Shown piece after piece: positions 43,787 to 53,613 of a stretch of 64,000 nucleotides of DNA; position 1 is the stretch's first letter, and every line of letters begins with the position of its first letter. Origin of the DNA: Planctomycetota bacterium (GTDB lineage Bacteria; Planctomycetota; Phycisphaerae; Phycisphaerales; UBA1924); the NCBI GenBank assembly GCA_018242605.1, contig JAFEBP010000011.1, forward strand, positions 25,546 to 89,545, given 5' to 3'. A program made the position numbers and the translations under genes. Below the pieces are notes generated by a model. It did no database searches. It saw nothing but the letters and a program-made list of their open reading frames with translations, and was not told where the DNA came from.

Positions 43787-46540
43787 TTACGGGATGGGCG
43801 AGGGGGGCGAAATCTTGAGCGTCAGGCCGGTGAGTTTGCCGAGGATCTTGCCCTTTTTGCGGGCGGCGCGGATGTCGGGCTCGGGATCGCCCTGAGCGGT
43901 GATGGTGATACGGAGTTCGTCGGCCTCGGCGGCCACGCAGAGATCGTGGACATGCTGGGTGTGGGAACGGTCCAACCCGTCGGCGGTGCGAAGAATGGCG
44001 GCGAGGCGCCAGACGAGCGCCTGATCACGCGGAGGGAGCGCCGCGAAGGCGGGGTAGCGGAGCGTGGGCGGGCGTTTTCGATGGAAGCGGGCGAGCATCG
44101 CGAGGACTTCGGTCTGGCGCGGCGAGCAAGAGGGCAGGCCCATGTGGCGGATGATGGTCTCGCCGTGGCGGTGGTGGCGCTTGTAGTCGACCATGATGCC
44201 GACATCGTGAAGTACCGCCGCGGCGGCCAGCAGGGCGCGTTCGTGGGGCTCTTCACCGAGGTGACGGAGGGGCACGCGGGAGGCAAGGAGCTGGTCGTAG
44301 AGCGAGAGGGCGAGCGTCGCGACGTGCTCGCAGTGCGACGCTTCGTAACGGCAGCGGCGGGCGAGAGCTCGGGCGTCGTCGATAATGCGGGCGTCGGGGG
44401 CGTCTCCGGCCTGCTCGCGGAGGCGGCGAGCCAGATGTTCCTCAACGATGTGCATCACCAGGCCTTCGCGGACGCCGCCGGGGTGGACCCGGAGTTGATC
44501 GCAGCCCAGGTGCTTCATGAGGATCACGACGGCGGAAAGGCCCGCGATGACGATATCGGCGCGATCGGCCGGGAGGCCGGGGACGCGCAGGCGCTGCTCC
44601 AGGGGGAGGGCCCGGAGCAGACGGATGAGATCACGCACCTGCACACGCGAGATGGGACCGAGCGAGGCGAGGGCCGGGCTGTTTCGCTCGATCATGACGC
44701 CGCGGGCGGCGGCGACGAGCGTGAGGATGGTGGTGAAGGTGCCGCCGCAGCCAACAAGAACGTCCGGGGCGTCTTCGGGCCGGCGGACGTTGCGCTGGAT
44801 GGTGCGGCGGATGAAGCGGCGCATCTCGCGGAAGCGGTGGCCGGTGGAAGCCTCGGCGCCTCCGAACTGTTCGGTGACGCGGAGGGCGCCCAAGGGCATC
44901 GAGGCGTTGGCGGTGATGACGCCGGCGTCGCTGTACACCACCTCCATGCTGCCGCCGCCGATATCAACGACGGCTGCGCGTCCGGTGGAGAGGTCGTGAA
45001 CGCGGGAGACGCTGCGGTGGGTGAACGCGCCCTCCTCCTGGGCGGAAATGACCTCGAGCGTCATGCCGGTGCGATCGCGGACGAGGGCGACGAAGTCCTG
45101 ACCGTTGGCGGCGTCGCGTACGGCGGCGGTTGCGAAGGCACGAACCGTGGGAGCCCCGAGTCGTTCGGCGGTGGTCTTGAACCTCGCGATGGCTTCGACG
45201 GAGCGGGCCATGGCGTCGGTGCTGAGGCGATTGTCGGCGGCGAGTCCGTGGGCGAGACGGGTCATGGCTCGCTCTTCGCCCAGGATGCGCCAGGAGCGTT
45301 CATCGATCATCTCGACCACGAGGAGACGGATGCTGTTGCTGCCGACATCGATCACACCGATGGTGAGGCCGGCGATCCAGAGATTGGCCTGCGGGGCGGG
45401 GTCGGCGGGCGTAGCGGCGAGAGGCTGATCGACAACGGGCGCTGAGAGCGGGGCCGGGGGCGGCGTGGTCGCGAGGGCCTCGGCGGCGATGGGTGCGGGC
45501 GCGGCACCGTTGGTGTTGGGTGTAGCGGGCACGGGATGCGCGAGGGTGAGGGGCATGTTGATGGCCTCGGTGACGGGGAGAGCCGGGTGCGGGTGAGCGG
45601 CGAGGAAGTCGTCCAGCGGCTGATCGGCGGGGCGCAGGGCGATGGCTTCCTTCCACCACGCCGCGGCGGAGGCGCAGCGTGCATCGAGCACGGCGCTGAA
45701 GCGTTCGGCGAGCATGGCGAGCCCATCGCGCAGGCGACGCGAGGCGGGGAGGATCTCGGAGGCGTGCTGAGAGTTGATGGCGGTGACGTAGGCGATGAGG
45801 CGGCTGACGAGCGTGGCGACGTCGTTGACTTCGCCCAGGCGGATCTGGGCCTGGGCGAGGATGGAACCATCGAGCGCTGCGCGGGCCTCGCCGCGGGCTG
45901 CGGACTGAACCTCGCGGGCGTAGCGGAGAGATTTGCAGGCCAGTCGCAGTTCGTGGAGCGCGGCGGGGTTGCTCAGGTCCGCGGCGGCGGCTTCCTGAAC
46001 GCGGGCACCGGCGGTAGAGGTGTGGGTGATGCGGCCGGAGGCGGGCGAGGAGAAGCGGACGGATTCCCGCACGCGGCGCGCGGCGCGACGCAGCGTGCGC
46101 GGGCCGCGGGCGAGAAGCAGATCGTGGAGGGCGTGGCCCGCGAGTCGGCGGTCGTGATCGATGAGGCTCAGGGCCTCGGCGATGGCGGCGGGCGCGGATT
46201 CGCCCGCGCGGCCCTGGACGGAGCGAAGCAGCGCGGCGTGGACATCGCAATCACGGACGACACCGGCGGCGCGGCGTAGATCGCGGACATAGCGGCGCAG
46301 GCGGCGCCACGGGCGGGGCTCGCACTGTTCGCGGGCCATGGAGAGGGCCACGAGCGCCTTGCGGGAGGCGACGCGGAGCGCGTGGATGCGCTCGGGCGCA
46401 AAGGTGGTGTGGGGCAGTTCGTCGCTGATCAGTTGCTGCGCGGCGGCTGCAACGTCTGAAACTCGTTTGCGCACGATGGCGGCGATTTCATCGCGGGTCG
46501 GGGATGTTGAGCCCTCCGTACGTCGCATAGACAAGAGCAT
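43787..46540 (-). CDS. CHAD - Ppx/GppA - HD domain fusion protein
   Basis: 917 residues. Residues ~10-320 are a CHAD domain (PERIHALRVASRKALVAL, VRDLRRAAGVVRDCDVH, LHELRLACKSLRYA), a helical domain that binds polyphosphate. After an Ala/Pro linker, ~392-690 are a Ppx/GppA phosphatase (GVIDVGSNSIRLLVVE, AVVDIGGGSMEVV, LPLEQRLRVPGLPADRADI). Residues ~725-885 are an HD hydrolase-like region with HDVGIMVDYKRHHRHG. Ppx/GppA enzymes remove phosphates from polyP or pppGpp. Joining a polyP-binding module to the enzyme points to polyP metabolism rather than alarmone. ATG 46540 or 46528 can start. Confidence 0.88.
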   Translation of the reverse strand: MLLSMRRTEGSTSPTRDEIAAIVRKRVSDVAAAAQQLISDELPHTTFAPERIHALRVASRKALVALSMAREQCEPRPWRRLRRYVRDLRRAAGVVRDCDVHAALLRSVQGRAGESAPAAIAEALSLIDHDRRLAGHALHDLLLARGPRTLRRAARRVRESVRFSSPASGRITHTSTAGARVQEAAAADLSNPAALHELRLACKSLRYAREVQSAARGEARAALDGSILAQAQIRLGEVNDVATLVSRLIAYVTAINSQHASEILPASRRLRDGLAMLAERFSAVLDARCASAAAWWKEAIALRPADQPLDDFLAAHPHPALPVTEAINMPLTLAHPVPATPNTNGAAPAPIAAEALATTPPPAPLSAPVVDQPLAATPADPAPQANLWIAGLTIGVIDVGSNSIRLLVVEMIDERSWRILGEERAMTRLAHGLAADNRLSTDAMARSVEAIARFKTTAERLGAPTVRAFATAAVRDAANGQDFVALVRDRTGMTLEVISAQEEGAFTHRSVSRVHDLSTGRAAVVDIGGGSMEVVYSDAGVITANASMPLGALRVTEQFGGAEASTGHRFREMRRFIRRTIQRNVRRPEDAPDVLVGCGGTFTTILTLVAAARGVMIERNSPALASLGPISRVQVRDLIRLLRALPLEQRLRVPGLPADRADIVIAGLSAVVILMKHLGCDQLRVHPGGVREGLVMHIVEEHLARRLREQAGDAPDARIIDDARALARRCRYEASHCEHVATLALSLYDQLLASRVPLRHLGEEPHERALLAAAAVLHDVGIMVDYKRHHRHGETIIRHMGLPSCSPRQTEVLAMLARFHRKRPPTLRYPAFAALPPRDQALVWRLAAILRTADGLDRSHTQHVHDLCVAAEADELRITITAQGDPEPDIRAARKKGKILGKLTGLTLKISPPSPIP

Positions 46541-46603
46541 AGCGGAGGCTTTACGGCGGCTGAACCTAACGGACTATGAAGATTGACAAGTCCTTGTGAG
46601 ATA

Positions 46604-46632
46604 AAGGGTTATTCAGGCTGTTTTCAACCCTT
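46604..46632 (-). terminator. Possible terminator at the end of the photolyase gene
   Basis: Arms AAGGGTT and AACCCTT with a 15-nt loop; on the minus strand it is followed by TATCTC. It overlaps the photolyase stop codon. The long loop and absence of a proper T-run make it weak. Confidence 0.3.
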
Positions 46633-48060
46633 CAAGGCTGCGAACGCGGCGATAGCCTTCTCTCGTGATCGGGAAAGGTCCACAAGAGGTTCGGGGTACA
46701 CCAAACGAGCTCTGACGAGGCCCGGCAGCTTCCAGGGCTCGTGGATTTCATCTGCAGTGAGCGATGCGAGTTCGGTGACATTTGCTCGGATGTAATCTCC
46801 GGAGGGATCAAACTTCGTGCTCTGACTGACGGGGTTGAAGATGCGGAAGTACGGCGCGGCGTCGGTGCCTGTGGAGGCGGACCACTGCCAGCCGCCGTTG
46901 TTGCTGGCGAGGAAGCCGTCAACGAGATGTCGCATGAAGTGCTTCTCGCCCTCGCGCCAATCGAGGAAGAGGTTTTTGGTGAGGTACATCGCGACGACCA
47001 TGCGGACGCGGTTGTGCATCCAGCCCGTGGCGAGGAGTTGTCGCATGCCGGCATCGACGATCGGGACGCCGGTGCGGCCCTGCTTCCACGCTTGGAGATG
47101 GGCTTCGTTCCTGTTCCAGACGATGCGGTCGGTGCCGATCTGGAAGGCGCGGTGCATGCAGACACGCGGGAACCCGGCGACGATGTGGATGTAGAACTCG
47201 CGCCATACGACTTCGCTGATCCAGTGGGTGATTCCCTCGGGGCCGGTGTCGAAGGGCGATGCGCTGCGGGCGTTGGCGGCCAGCGCGGCGGCGATGCACT
47301 GACGGGGCGAGATAGCGCCGATGGCAAGGTACGGAGAGAGAACGCTGGTGCCGTCCTGCGCGGGCAAGTCGCGGCGGTCCTTGTACTGAACGATGTGTTT
47401 GGCGATGAAGGTGTCGAGCCGCTTTTGTGCGTGGACTTCGCCGGCGGGCCAGAGTTCGGGGGCGATGGCGGATTCGAAGCCGGCGACTGTTTCGGGGACC
47501 GGATCAGGCCGGATGTTCGTGGCGGGCTGCTTCCTGGGGGCCGGGCGGGTGAAGACGCCCCCTTTGGCCTGAAGGTGCTTGTAGAGGGCCTTCTTGAACG
47601 GGGTGAAGACTGTGAAAAAGCGGCCTTCGCCAGTGCGGACATCGCCGGGCTCGACCACGGACTGGTCGGTGAAGGCGTGAGCGCGGCGACCGTCGTCCTG
47701 GAACGCGGCGATGGTGGCGGCGTCGCGTGAGGCTTCGTTGACTTCGTATTCCTTGTTGAAGAAGAGTTCGGCGCAGTTGTGGCGGCGGGCGACATCGAGC
47801 ACGGCGCGGGGGACATCCGCGGGCTTTGCGGCGTGGGCGATCAACAGGGGGATGTTGAGAGAGGCAAGGGTGGTGGAGAGTTCGCGGAGGGTGCGGAGCG
47901 TGAGGCTCAGTCGCACGGGCGCGACATCATGGGCGAGCCATTCGGCGGGGGAGATGACAAAGAGGGCGACGACGCCTTCGTCGGCCTTGGAGCACGCCGC
48001 GGAAAGGGCGGTGTTGTCGATGGAACGCAGATCGGAACGGAACCAGTGGAGAGCGCGCAT
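46624..48060 (-). CDS. phrB: Deoxyribodipyrimidine photolyase
   Basis: 478 residues starting MRALHWFRSDLRSIDN, the antenna-domain opening of class I CPD photolyases. The FAD domain has GITHWISEVVWREFY, VDAGMRQLLATGWMHNR and NNGGWQWSASTGTDAAPYFRIFNP, all canonical. It repairs UV-induced pyrimidine dimers with blue light. The C-terminal region EKAIAAFAALKG is complete, so the gene is intact. Together with uvrC and the HhH-GPD glycosylase it forms the window's DNA repair set. Confidence 0.95.
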   Translation of the reverse strand: MRALHWFRSDLRSIDNTALSAACSKADEGVVALFVISPAEWLAHDVAPVRLSLTLRTLRELSTTLASLNIPLLIAHAAKPADVPRAVLDVARRHNCAELFFNKEYEVNEASRDAATIAAFQDDGRRAHAFTDQSVVEPGDVRTGEGRFFTVFTPFKKALYKHLQAKGGVFTRPAPRKQPATNIRPDPVPETVAGFESAIAPELWPAGEVHAQKRLDTFIAKHIVQYKDRRDLPAQDGTSVLSPYLAIGAISPRQCIAAALAANARSASPFDTGPEGITHWISEVVWREFYIHIVAGFPRVCMHRAFQIGTDRIVWNRNEAHLQAWKQGRTGVPIVDAGMRQLLATGWMHNRVRMVVAMYLTKNLFLDWREGEKHFMRHLVDGFLASNNGGWQWSASTGTDAAPYFRIFNPVSQSTKFDPSGDYIRANVTELASLTADEIHEPWKLPGLVRARLVYPEPLVDLSRSREKAIAAFAALKG

Positions 48061-48123
48061 GGTGGTTGGGGGTAGAGGCCCCGGGGATTCGGCGGCGCGG
48101 GGGTTCTGGTTTCAGGTCTGGAT

Positions 48124-49158
48124 TCAGTCCTGAGCGATGAGTGTTTCGCGTTGCCAGGCGATGTAGAGGCCGCGGCGCTTGTGCTGCCAGGCGCCGCCGC
48201 AGCGGGGGCAGTTCTTCCAGCCGTGGCGGGTGGGAGGGGGAAGGGTGTGGGCGCAGCAGGGGCAGGAGTCGGCGGCGATGCGGTCGTTGTGGACGCGGGT
48301 GACGGCGGCGAGGCGCGAGGCGGTGCTGCGGGCCCAGAAGTAAGCTGCGACGAGGACCATCCCGATGCTGGCGAGGGCCAGCGGGATGAGGTAGTCCTTG
48401 GGGGACGTGAAGAAGGTGCCGAGGTAGTACAGGCCGGCGAGGAACAACGAAATCACAACCAGGGCGACGAGGTCGGAGAGCCGCTTGCCGGGCGCGAAGA
48501 AGGGTGTAGAGGCGGCTTTCAAGGCGGCGAACAGGGCGGGATCATCGAGGTCCGCGGCGAGGGGCATGATGTTCATCACGGCGTCGGCGACGTGGGGGCG
48601 CTTTTGCTTGGATGTGATGCGCGGGGGGGTGTGGGGCGGGAACTCGCTGCGCCAGAGGTCGACGTTCCAGACAGCGCCGCATTCGGAACAGGTGCGGCGT
48701 CCGTCGGATTCGGGATCGATGGACAGGAGGTTGTAGGAGCAGGCGGCGCAGCGGCCTTTGCAGACGAACGCGGCGATGTACCAGAGCTTGACCTGACGGG
48801 TCCAGAGGCGGCCGAAGGTGAAAGGCCACAGGGCGCACAGGATGATCAGGCATCCAAAGAGAATGAGGGAGCCCCACCACCATGGAACACCCAACACACG
48901 CGAGATGCCCATGACCACGGCGCGGAGGATGGAGAACATGCAGCCCAGGCTCACGACGATCGAGATGAGGTAGCCGAGTCCCTGGCGCAGGCGGGCTGCC
49001 TTCGTGGGCGGGGCGGGCTCGACCTTTGCGGCGGGGGACTGGAGTGCGTCGGGGTCGGAGGGTTCCTCGAGAGCGTTGTGGTGAATCTCGACGCGGCGGC
49101 CGGCATCGTCGGAGATGTACACGGCGGTGCTAAACAAGTTGGGAAGAGGATTGCGCAT
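48124..49158 (-). CDS. Zinc-ribbon membrane protein (intact paralogue of the broken gene upstream)
   Basis: 344 residues starting MRNPLPNLFSTAVYISDDAGRR. Two N-terminal membrane helices (~60-110) end in FTFGRLWTRQ; an internal zinc ribbon has CAACSYNLL and CSECGAVWNVDLW; two more helices follow at ~235-285, then a second ribbon CPCCAHTLPPPTRHGWKNCPRCGG. No function is recognised. A close relative with the same layout lies immediately upstream (49201-50257), so this is a tandem duplication. Its equivalent of the G-run reads seven Gs here and keeps the frame. Confidence 0.75.
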   Translation of the reverse strand: MRNPLPNLFSTAVYISDDAGRRVEIHHNALEEPSDPDALQSPAAKVEPAPPTKAARLRQGLGYLISIVVSLGCMFSILRAVVMGISRVLGVPWWWGSLILFGCLIILCALWPFTFGRLWTRQVKLWYIAAFVCKGRCAACSYNLLSIDPESDGRRTCSECGAVWNVDLWRSEFPPHTPPRITSKQKRPHVADAVMNIMPLAADLDDPALFAALKAASTPFFAPGKRLSDLVALVVISLFLAGLYYLGTFFTSPKDYLIPLALASIGMVLVAAYFWARSTASRLAAVTRVHNDRIAADSCPCCAHTLPPPTRHGWKNCPRCGGAWQHKRRGLYIAWQRETLIAQD

Positions 49159-49200
49159 GGCCCGCGAAGGGAGAACGTAGGACGGCGGGGTGGAGCGGAT

Positions 49201-50257
49201 TCAGGCTCGGGCGCCGGGATCGTGCGAGGCGGTAGATCGTCGCCAGGCGACGAAGTGGCCGCGGCGTTTGTCAGGCCAGGCGCCGCCGCAGGCGGGGCAG
49301 TTGCGCCAGCCGTGGCGGGTGGGTTGGTTGGAGAGCGCGTGGGCGCAGCAGGGACAAGCGTTGGCGGCGAGACGGGCCCTCAAGACGCGGATGACGCGGT
49401 CGGCGCGGCCGGCTTTGTAGCGGAACCAGAGGTATCCGGCGATCATCGTGAGCCCGATCAGTGCGAGGATAGTGGCGACGATGCCGCGGGCCTCGACGGG
49501 GGTCTGGGAGACTGCGTAGAGAAGCGCGGCGCAGAAGGCGAGGCAGGCGATGTCGGACAGGAAGAGCCAGGGCGTCCAGAATGAGTTGCGGGCGGACCTG
49601 AGTAGTTCGAAGACGCGGGCCTCGTCCAGATCGGCGGCGAGGGGCATGAGGTAGTTCACGGCGTCGGCGACGTGGGGTCGCCGTCGCGTCGACGTGATCT
49701 GCGGGGGGGGTGTGGTCGGCGAACTCGGTGCGCCAGAGATCGACATTCCAGATCGCGGAGCACTCCGGGCAGGTGCGGAAACCTCGTGCGTCGGGGGCGA
49801 TGGTGATGATGCGGTACTCGCAGGCGGCGCAGAGACCTTTGCGGAGGTGGGAGGCGACGTGCCAGAGTCTGACCTGCCGGGACCAGAGGCGGCCGAAGGT
49901 GAAGGGCCACACGGCGCACAGGATGACCGACGCGCCGGCGAGGATCGCCGAGGCCCACAGCCAATGCACACCCAGCACGCGTGAGATGGTCATGACGACG
50001 CCGCGGAGACCCAGGTAGATCCCGAAGAGGGCGCCGACGCACCAGAGCACGGTCCAGATGTGGTGCCACCAGCGTGCGGGCTTGGGCGGCGGGGCGGTGG
50101 CGGGGCGCGGCACGACCGGTTGGTCGCAGGGCAGTTCGTCGTCGGCGTCGGCGTCGTGGTGTTTGCCGATGACGTTGTTGTACACCTCGACGCGGCGACC
50201 GGCATCGTCGGTGAGGTATACAGCGCTGCTGAGGAGCTTTGGGAGCGGGTTGCGCAT
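49201..50257 (-). pseudogene. Frameshifted paralogue of the zinc-ribbon membrane protein
   Basis: The first part (ATG 50257, MRNPLPKLLSSAVYLTDDAGRR, through NVDLWRTEFADHTPP) and the second part (QITSTRRRPHVADAVNYLMPLAADLD to the CPCCAHALS ribbon) are in different frames. They join at a run of eight Gs (49703-49710); the intact paralogue has seven Gs at the matching place (48623-48629). Removing one base restores a ~351-residue protein that matches the paralogue end to end. This may be a real inactivation, a phase-variable tract or an assembly/sequencing error; the rest of both halves is free of stops, which favours a recent change or an error. Confidence 0.8.
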
Positions 50258-50412
50258 GGCGGACGGGAAAGGGGCAACGTAGGGCGGCACCGGGGTTCGG
50301 GGTGCGGATGGGGTCATAATTCCCTGAACGGGTGTCACGATCGGGTGCATTGGGCCGAGCGCTCCCACCCCAAGACCGAACACCCAGAACCGACGTACCG
50401 TTGAGGTTCCAT

Positions 50413-51309
50413 ATGGCCACTGCTCCGCTCGACAGACAACGCGCCGTAGCCCGCACCCGCCTCGCCCAGGCCGGCGTGGTGGCTTGTATCGCGCTGGGCG
50501 GGGCGATCGCGGCGTTCGGGCTGCCGGGGGTGCGTCCGCCCGCGGAGACCGAGCCGCTCAAGGTCACGGAGTTGGCGCCGGGGCCGACGACTTCGGAAGC
50601 GGTCAAGCCCTCGATGAACCTGAGCCCGATCGCGGACCGGCTCGCGCTGGTGAGCAATCACCCGGTGGTGCCGAAGGTGGAAGAGGTCAAGACGGACGGA
50701 AAGACCGAAGCCCCTCCACCTCCGCCGCCTGCGCCGGTGGAGGATGTGAAGTTCCTCGGGCTGGTTCACCTTGGCACGGCGCGGATGGCGCTGGTGGCGA
50801 AGGCGGACAAGCAGATGTTTGTTTCCGTGGGCAGCAAGGTCGGCGAGGACACGGTGACTGAGATCTCCGAGACGGAGATCAAGGTGGGGACGCGGACGAT
50901 CAAGCTTTCGCCGAAGGCGGCGACGCTGATCACGCACGCGGGGAGCAGTTCGGGCGGCACGGGTGCGCCGGGGATGCCGGGAATGCCTGGGATGCCCGGG
51001 GGCAAGAACACCGGGGCGATGAACTTCCAGAACCAGGCGGCGGCGAACGCGGCGCTGGCGGCGCGTGCCGCGGCGTCGAAGGCGGGGGGCATCCGCCCGC
51101 AGCCGATGCCGCAGGGGAACTACTCGGCGGTGCCGGCGGCGCCGTTCCCTGATCCGGCGCGCAACGGTCGGTACCAGCAGTTGATTGAGAAGTACAGGAA
51201 CGCGGGAGAGTACAAAACGGAACTCGAGGTGGCGGAAGCGGCGATGAAGCAGACGGATCAGGAAGCGATCAGCGGTCAGATACCGGGGTATCAGCAGACC
51301 AAGAAGTAA
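50413..51309 (+). CDS. GspC/PilP-like inner-membrane protein of a secretion or pilus system
   Basis: 298 residues. One membrane helix (~17-38), a Pro-rich linker (EAPPPPPPAPVED) and a small beta domain VKFLGLVHLGTARMALVAKADKQ...GTRTIKLS that resembles the HR domain of GspC or the PilP beta-sandwich, followed by a low-complexity GAPGMPGMPGMPGG segment and a helical tail. These proteins link the inner-membrane platform to the secretin. Assignment leans on the gene order, since the next two genes look like GspL/PilM-N and GspM/PilO. Confidence 0.6.
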   Translation: MATAPLDRQRAVARTRLAQAGVVACIALGGAIAAFGLPGVRPPAETEPLKVTELAPGPTTSEAVKPSMNLSPIADRLALVSNHPVVPKVEEVKTDGKTEAPPPPPPAPVEDVKFLGLVHLGTARMALVAKADKQMFVSVGSKVGEDTVTEISETEIKVGTRTIKLSPKAATLITHAGSSSGGTGAPGMPGMPGMPGGKNTGAMNFQNQAAANAALAARAAASKAGGIRPQPMPQGNYSAVPAAPFPDPARNGRYQQLIEKYRNAGEYKTELEVAEAAMKQTDQEAISGQIPGYQQTKK

Positions 51310-51336
51310 GCCGCGGCCGGCGAGGACCAACCACGC

Positions 51337-52968
51337 GTGAGTGTTCGTATTTGCTATCTTCGACGGGGCGACCGGGGCCACAGCATTCGTGAGCTGCGGC
51401 TCGTGGGTCAGGCCACGGACCAGCGACGCGGGGGCGGGGGCGTGGAGCCGGGCTTGCTGGATCCCAACGACGGGGCGGCGTGGATCGCCGAGCAACTGGC
51501 GGGGACGCGGAACACGTCGAGTCTGTCGATGCTGGTGCTGGATGTTGAGGGGAGCGGTTGCTCGTGGCTGAGCGCTCCCAGCAGCGATCCGCAGGTTTTG
51601 GCGGCGGTGGCGAGGTTCGGCGGGGCGTCGCAGGGGGATTCGGAGACGGGCGGGGGGCGGGTGTCGGCGACGCTGGAGTACTACGCCCCCACCGCGATGG
51701 ATTCGAGCATTCAGTCGCTCTCCATGAACGGGCACGCGGCTCCGAAGGAGCGACGGCGCAAGGGCACGGCGGCGCATCACACTCACCGGATGCCGGTGCT
51801 GGCGATGACGGACGTGCCGGCGCGGCTGCTCATCGACGCGCTGGACGGCCGGGGCATTCCGGTGGAGAGCGTGGCTTCGCTGTGGCACGCGTTGGCGCAG
51901 GCGTGGGACCCGGCGTGGTCGGCGACGCCCAAGAGCGACGACCCGCTGACGGCGGACGCGGGGGCGTATGTGACCGGGGTGATCGTGGCGGATCCGGCGG
52001 GGCGGCTGGTGTGGGCGTGGTGCCGCGGCGGGAAGCTGCTGGTGGCGGGCTCGATGCGTGTGCGGATGAACGCGGTGGCGGGGGGCGATCCGAACCAGCC
52101 CGCGGCGTCGGTGCTGCAGTTTGGGCCGGATGAATCAGCGCGGCTGGTGGCGGAGTGGCTGGCGTGGGCGGCGCAGACGGGGTTCGCGCCGGCGCGGATC
52201 GTGTGCGTGATGCCGGAGGATGACGGGGGCGCTGCGGCGAGCGCGTTCGGCGAGGCGTTGGCCAAGGCGTGGCCGAACGCGACGATCGACGCGGCGCTCC
52301 ACGCGGACCCTTTGGGCGCGACGCTGGCGAGGCTGGCGAGCCGCGTCGAGCAGACCCCGCAGACGGCGGCGCTGCCGACGGGTACGGACTCGCTGGTGGA
52401 CCTTTCGTTCCGGCGCGGGCGGGACCATCGGCGGCTGTTCGTGTGGTCGGCGGCGGCAATCGCGGCGTTGGCGGGTGCTTTGGGCATCTGGGCGTGGCGG
52501 CTGGGGAGTGTGGCCAAGTCGACGCGAGAGGCCGCGGCGGTGACCGAGGAACAGTGGCGGGCGCTGGTGAAGCAGCACTATCCGGCGGCGTTCACGGGCG
52601 CGGGGGTGATCGATCCGATCCGCGAGGTGGAGTTGGAGGCGGACCGGCTGGGAAAGAAGGTCAAACCCCCGGAGCGGCTGGAGTTCGCCAAGCCGGTGCT
52701 GGAGGAGTTGGAAGTGGTGTCGATGGTGCTGGGGAACCAGGACTACGCGCTGGAGAGCGTGAACTTCGACAACTCGCGGGCGCAGTTCACGCTGATCGCC
52801 AACAGCACACAGGACGCGGCGGACGTGGAGGACGCGCTCAAGAGCATCGCGGGTTCGGCGGTGTCGTGGGCGATGGAAGAGCCGCGGCCGGACCCCAGGA
52901 ACGCGAACAAGGTGCGGGCGGTGTTCAACGCGAAGTGGCCGACGACGAAGCCGAGCAAACCCAACTAG
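51337..52968 (+). CDS. GspL/PilM-PilN-like platform protein
   Basis: 543 residues from GTG 51337. The N-terminal ~365 residues are soluble and resemble the actin-like cytoplasmic part of GspL/PilM in length and position, though motifs are weak. A single membrane helix (LFVWSAAAIAALAGALGIWAW, ~368-388) is followed by a ~150-residue periplasmic region with a ferredoxin-like PilN/GspL pattern (LEELEVVSMVLGNQDYALESVNFDNSR). It lies 27 bases after the GspC-like gene. Together with its neighbours it suggests the inner-membrane platform of a type II secretion or type IV pilus machine; no ATPase or secretin is in the window. Confidence 0.55.
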   Translation: MSVRICYLRRGDRGHSIRELRLVGQATDQRRGGGGVEPGLLDPNDGAAWIAEQLAGTRNTSSLSMLVLDVEGSGCSWLSAPSSDPQVLAAVARFGGASQGDSETGGGRVSATLEYYAPTAMDSSIQSLSMNGHAAPKERRRKGTAAHHTHRMPVLAMTDVPARLLIDALDGRGIPVESVASLWHALAQAWDPAWSATPKSDDPLTADAGAYVTGVIVADPAGRLVWAWCRGGKLLVAGSMRVRMNAVAGGDPNQPAASVLQFGPDESARLVAEWLAWAAQTGFAPARIVCVMPEDDGGAAASAFGEALAKAWPNATIDAALHADPLGATLARLASRVEQTPQTAALPTGTDSLVDLSFRRGRDHRRLFVWSAAAIAALAGALGIWAWRLGSVAKSTREAAAVTEEQWRALVKQHYPAAFTGAGVIDPIREVELEADRLGKKVKPPERLEFAKPVLEELEVVSMVLGNQDYALESVNFDNSRAQFTLIANSTQDAADVEDALKSIAGSAVSWAMEEPRPDPRNANKVRAVFNAKWPTTKPSKPN

Positions 52969-53013
52969 AAACACGAGCGCGAAGGCGAATACGGAGAATC
53001 ACGGTACGAGTTC

Positions 53014-53613
53014 ATGAGCCAGTTCACTGCCATCCCGACTTTGACGGACGACGACAAGATGCTCGCGGCGGCGACGGCCGCGCGGTCGGAGCGACGGAAC
53101 CGGCCCGTGACGCTGATCGGGGCGTCGGTGGTGGTGCTGCTGGCGGCGGCGTTGTGGCTGCTGATGGAATGGAACGCGGCGGCGGCGGCGCGGCGGACGT
53201 ATGCGTTTCAGCAGACCAAGGCGAGGCGGGCGGCGGAGGCGACGGCGCAGCTCCTGGACATGCGCAAGCGAGAGACTTCGGACGAGACATCGAGCAAGCT
53301 GAACGAGCCGACGGCGCGGATCTATCCGGACGTGGAGGCGGCGGCTCGGGCGACGGGGATCAAGACCAACGTGCTGCCGAAGGGGTCACCTCGCACGGCG
53401 CTGTCGACGCCGGTCTCGAAGCAGAAGTTGCTGGAATACGAGGTTCGGGATGAATCGCTGGCGGTGCTGCTGGCGTGGACGCAGAAGTGTGCCACGGACA
53501 TCCCGGGCCTGGAGGTGTACGCGGTCAAGATCACGCCCGAACCTCAGCAATGGAGGCTGAACGTGACCTTCTCCCGGTGGGAGAAGAACCTGGAGAAAAC
53601 GGAAGGAGCATGA
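53014..53613 (+). CDS. GspM/PilO-like single-pass protein
   Basis: 199 residues: short cytoplasmic N-terminus, one membrane helix at ~32-51 (VTLIGASVVVLLAAALWLL), a coiled-coil (~60-90) and a C-terminal ferredoxin-like region (EYEVRDESLAVLLAWTQKCATDIPGLEVYAVKITPE). This is the GspM/PilO plan. Its stop overlaps the next start by one base (TGATG), so it is translationally coupled to a TPR lipoprotein. Confidence 0.55.
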   Translation: MSQFTAIPTLTDDDKMLAAATAARSERRNRPVTLIGASVVVLLAAALWLLMEWNAAAAARRTYAFQQTKARRAAEATAQLLDMRKRETSDETSSKLNEPTARIYPDVEAAARATGIKTNVLPKGSPRTALSTPVSKQKLLEYEVRDESLAVLLAWTQKCATDIPGLEVYAVKITPEPQQWRLNVTFSRWEKNLEKTEGA

